The position numbers and the translations under genes are program-made. From Maribacter algarum (ex Zhang et al. 2020) (lineage in GTDB: Bacteria > Bacteroidota > Bacteroidia > Flavobacteriales > Flavobacteriaceae): 64,000 nt of DNA. Where the stretch lies: assembly GCF_005885635.1 (NCBI RefSeq), contig NZ_VATY01000003.1:1-64000 (forward strand). The letters run 5' to 3'. Under the pieces are notes generated by a model. It did not search any database, was not told where the DNA came from, and was given only the letters and a program-made list of their open reading frames with translations. Below, one piece after another: positions 62,995 through 64,000 of the stretch (positions are counted from its first letter, which is position 1; each line of letters opens with the position of its first letter).

Positions 62995-64000
62995 ATGAAT
63001 TTGACATTGGAACAAACTTGGCGCTGGTACGGGCCCAATGACCCAGTATCTTTAGAAGATATAAAACAGGCGGGTGCTACTGGGGTAGTCTCCGCATTAC
63101 ATCACATACCCAACGGGCAGATATGGACCGTCTCGGAAATTAATAAAAGAAAGAATGAAATAGAAGCTGCCGGACTTAGTTGGTCCGTTGTGGAAAGTGT
63201 TCCGATTCATGAGGCTATCAAAACACAGGCAGATGGATATATGGCATATATTGAAAACTACAAAAAAACACTTTCCAATTTAGGTGTTTGTGGAATTGAT
63301 ATCGTTTGCTACAATTTCATGCCCGTTTTAGATTGGACACGTACGAACCTGAATTACGAAGTTGATGATGGGTCTACCGCTTTACGATTTGAGGCTGCCG
63401 CGTTTGCTGCATTTGAGCTCTATTTATTGAAAAGACCTGGAGCCGAAGAAACGTACAACGACAAACAAAAAGAGGCTGCAAAGTCGTATTACAATAAACT
63501 TACGGCCGAAGAAAGACAACAACTCTCCAACAATATTATAGCTGGTCTGCCTGGTGCGGAAGAAGGTTATTCGTTGGATGAATTCAACAATATTCTCGCA
63601 ACCTATGGGGCCATTGGGCCAACACAGCTCAAAAAACACCTGTTCGAATTTCTAGGGCACATTATCCCTGCAGCGGAGAACGCTGGGGTCTTGATGTGCA
63701 TCCACCCCGATGACCCCCCTTATCCAATATTAGGATTGCCGAGAGTGGTCAGTACCGAAAATGATATTATTGAGCTATACAACGCAGTTGATAGCCCAAA
63801 TAACGGACTTACTTTTTGCACAGGTTCGTTTGGTGTTCGCGAGGACAATGATTTGGCCGGTATGGTAGAACGTTTGGGCTGTCGTATTCATTTTATTCAT
63901 CTTAGAAGTACAAAACGTGATGAGGAAGGTAATTTTCACGAAGCCAATCATCTAGAAGGTGATGTTGACATGTACGCTGTTATGAAAGCTTTGGTGAAAG
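62995..64000 (+). CDS. uxuA: mannonate dehydratase, 3' end cut by window
   Basis: The ATG at 62995 opens a frame that runs without stop to the window end (335 codons); the family length is about 390-400, so about 60 residues are missing. It shows [11 protein letters not shown] at the start, [34 protein letters not shown] (metal Cys and His) and HFIHLRS (metal His). It dehydrates D-mannonate to 2-keto-3-deoxygluconate, the substrate type of the kinase at 45004. Confidence 0.95.
   Translation, partial: MNLTLEQTWRWYGPNDPVSLEDIKQAGATGVVSALHHIPNGQIWTVSEINKRKNEIEAAGLSWSVVESVPIHEAIKTQADGYMAYIENYKKTLSNLGVCGIDIVCYNFMPVLDWTRTNLNYEVDDGSTALRFEAAAFAAFELYLLKRPGAEETYNDKQKEAAKSYYNKLTAEERQQLSNNIIAGLPGAEEGYSLDEFNNILATYGAIGPTQLKKHLFEFLGHIIPAAENAGVLMCIHPDDPPYPILGLPRVVSTENDIIELYNAVDSPNNGLTFCTGSFGVREDNDLAGMVERLGCRIHFIHLRSTKRDEEGNFHEANHLEGDVDMYAVMKALVK

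Noticed and set aside
1-64000. CRISPR arrays, rRNA genes and insertion sequences.
   Set aside because: No regularly spaced repeats, rRNA signature sequences or transposase genes were found.

Overview
The window looks like a chromosomal segment of a marine member of the Bacteroidota, family Flavobacteriaceae. The evidence is AT-rich DNA, two SusC/SusD pairs with the VVVGYG plug motif, hybrid two-component and AraC regulators, many lipoprotein signals, a Bacteroidetes-type integrase, a BfmA/BtgA-like protein and weak ribosome binding sites. The gene set (GH127, several S1 sulfatases, a 3,6-anhydro-D-galactose pathway) resembles algal-polysaccharide degraders such as Zobellia or Maribacter. The genus is inference.

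Region 1 (1-2044) is the strangest part. It holds tRNA parts in abnormal order. At 2-205 there is a tRNA-like RNA with normal acceptor, D and T arms but more than 100 extra bases where the anticodon arm should be. At 365-462 and 463-543 there are two tRNA genes whose 3' half precedes the 5' half, a circular permutation opened in the anticodon arm; the second reconstitutes a perfect tRNA-Lys(UUU). A Leu(CAA)-like anticodon arm and a strongly structured leader follow, then a slipin-type SPFH/band-7 gene without a membrane segment.

Region 2 (2099-8069) is a tightly coupled minus-strand operon: nadV (NAMPT), a short PRPP-synthetase-like protein, a nucleoside deoxyribosyltransferase-like protein, a NADAR protein, a LOG/SLOG protein, the RNA 2'-phosphotransferase KptA and a PPP-type phosphatase. 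Upstream lies an NrtR-type Nudix repressor. Three copies of a 17-bp dyad (TGTGTW-N5-TACRCA) lie in the control regions of this operon and of nrtR. The set links NAD and ADP-ribose chemistry to RNA repair, and sits next to the permuted tRNAs.

Region 3 (8202-12492) is a two-gene unit: a SWIM zinc-finger protein and a large HEAT-like protein. Region 4 (12500-15052) is a decayed mobile element: a BfmA/BtgA-like protein, an IntDOT-like tyrosine integrase and a tRNA 3'-end fragment marking an attachment site.

Region 5 (15376-47535) is a large plus-strand locus best explained as a kappa/iota-carrageenan utilisation locus. It has four sulfatases, a GH127 candidate 3,6-anhydro-D-galactosidase, a GH42/GH167-like beta-galactosidase, SusC/SusD, transporters, an AraC regulator, galK/galT for galactose, and a DauA-D-like pathway (dehydrogenase, cycloisomerase, kinase, aldolase) for 3,6-anhydro-D-galactose. 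A galactonate dehydratase-like enzyme and a GntP permease feed the same 2-keto-3-deoxy-galactonate pool. No endo-carrageenase (GH16/GH82) is present, so the first cut must be encoded elsewhere.

Region 6 (48051-64000) is a second, mostly minus-strand locus for a uronic-acid-containing glycan: HTCS sensor, SusC, SusD, GH88 unsaturated glucuronyl hydrolase, GH2 glycosidase and an SDR. A plus-strand pair follows, an SDR mannonate oxidoreductase candidate and uxuA (cut by the window end), which would turn glucuronate into 2-keto-3-deoxygluconate.
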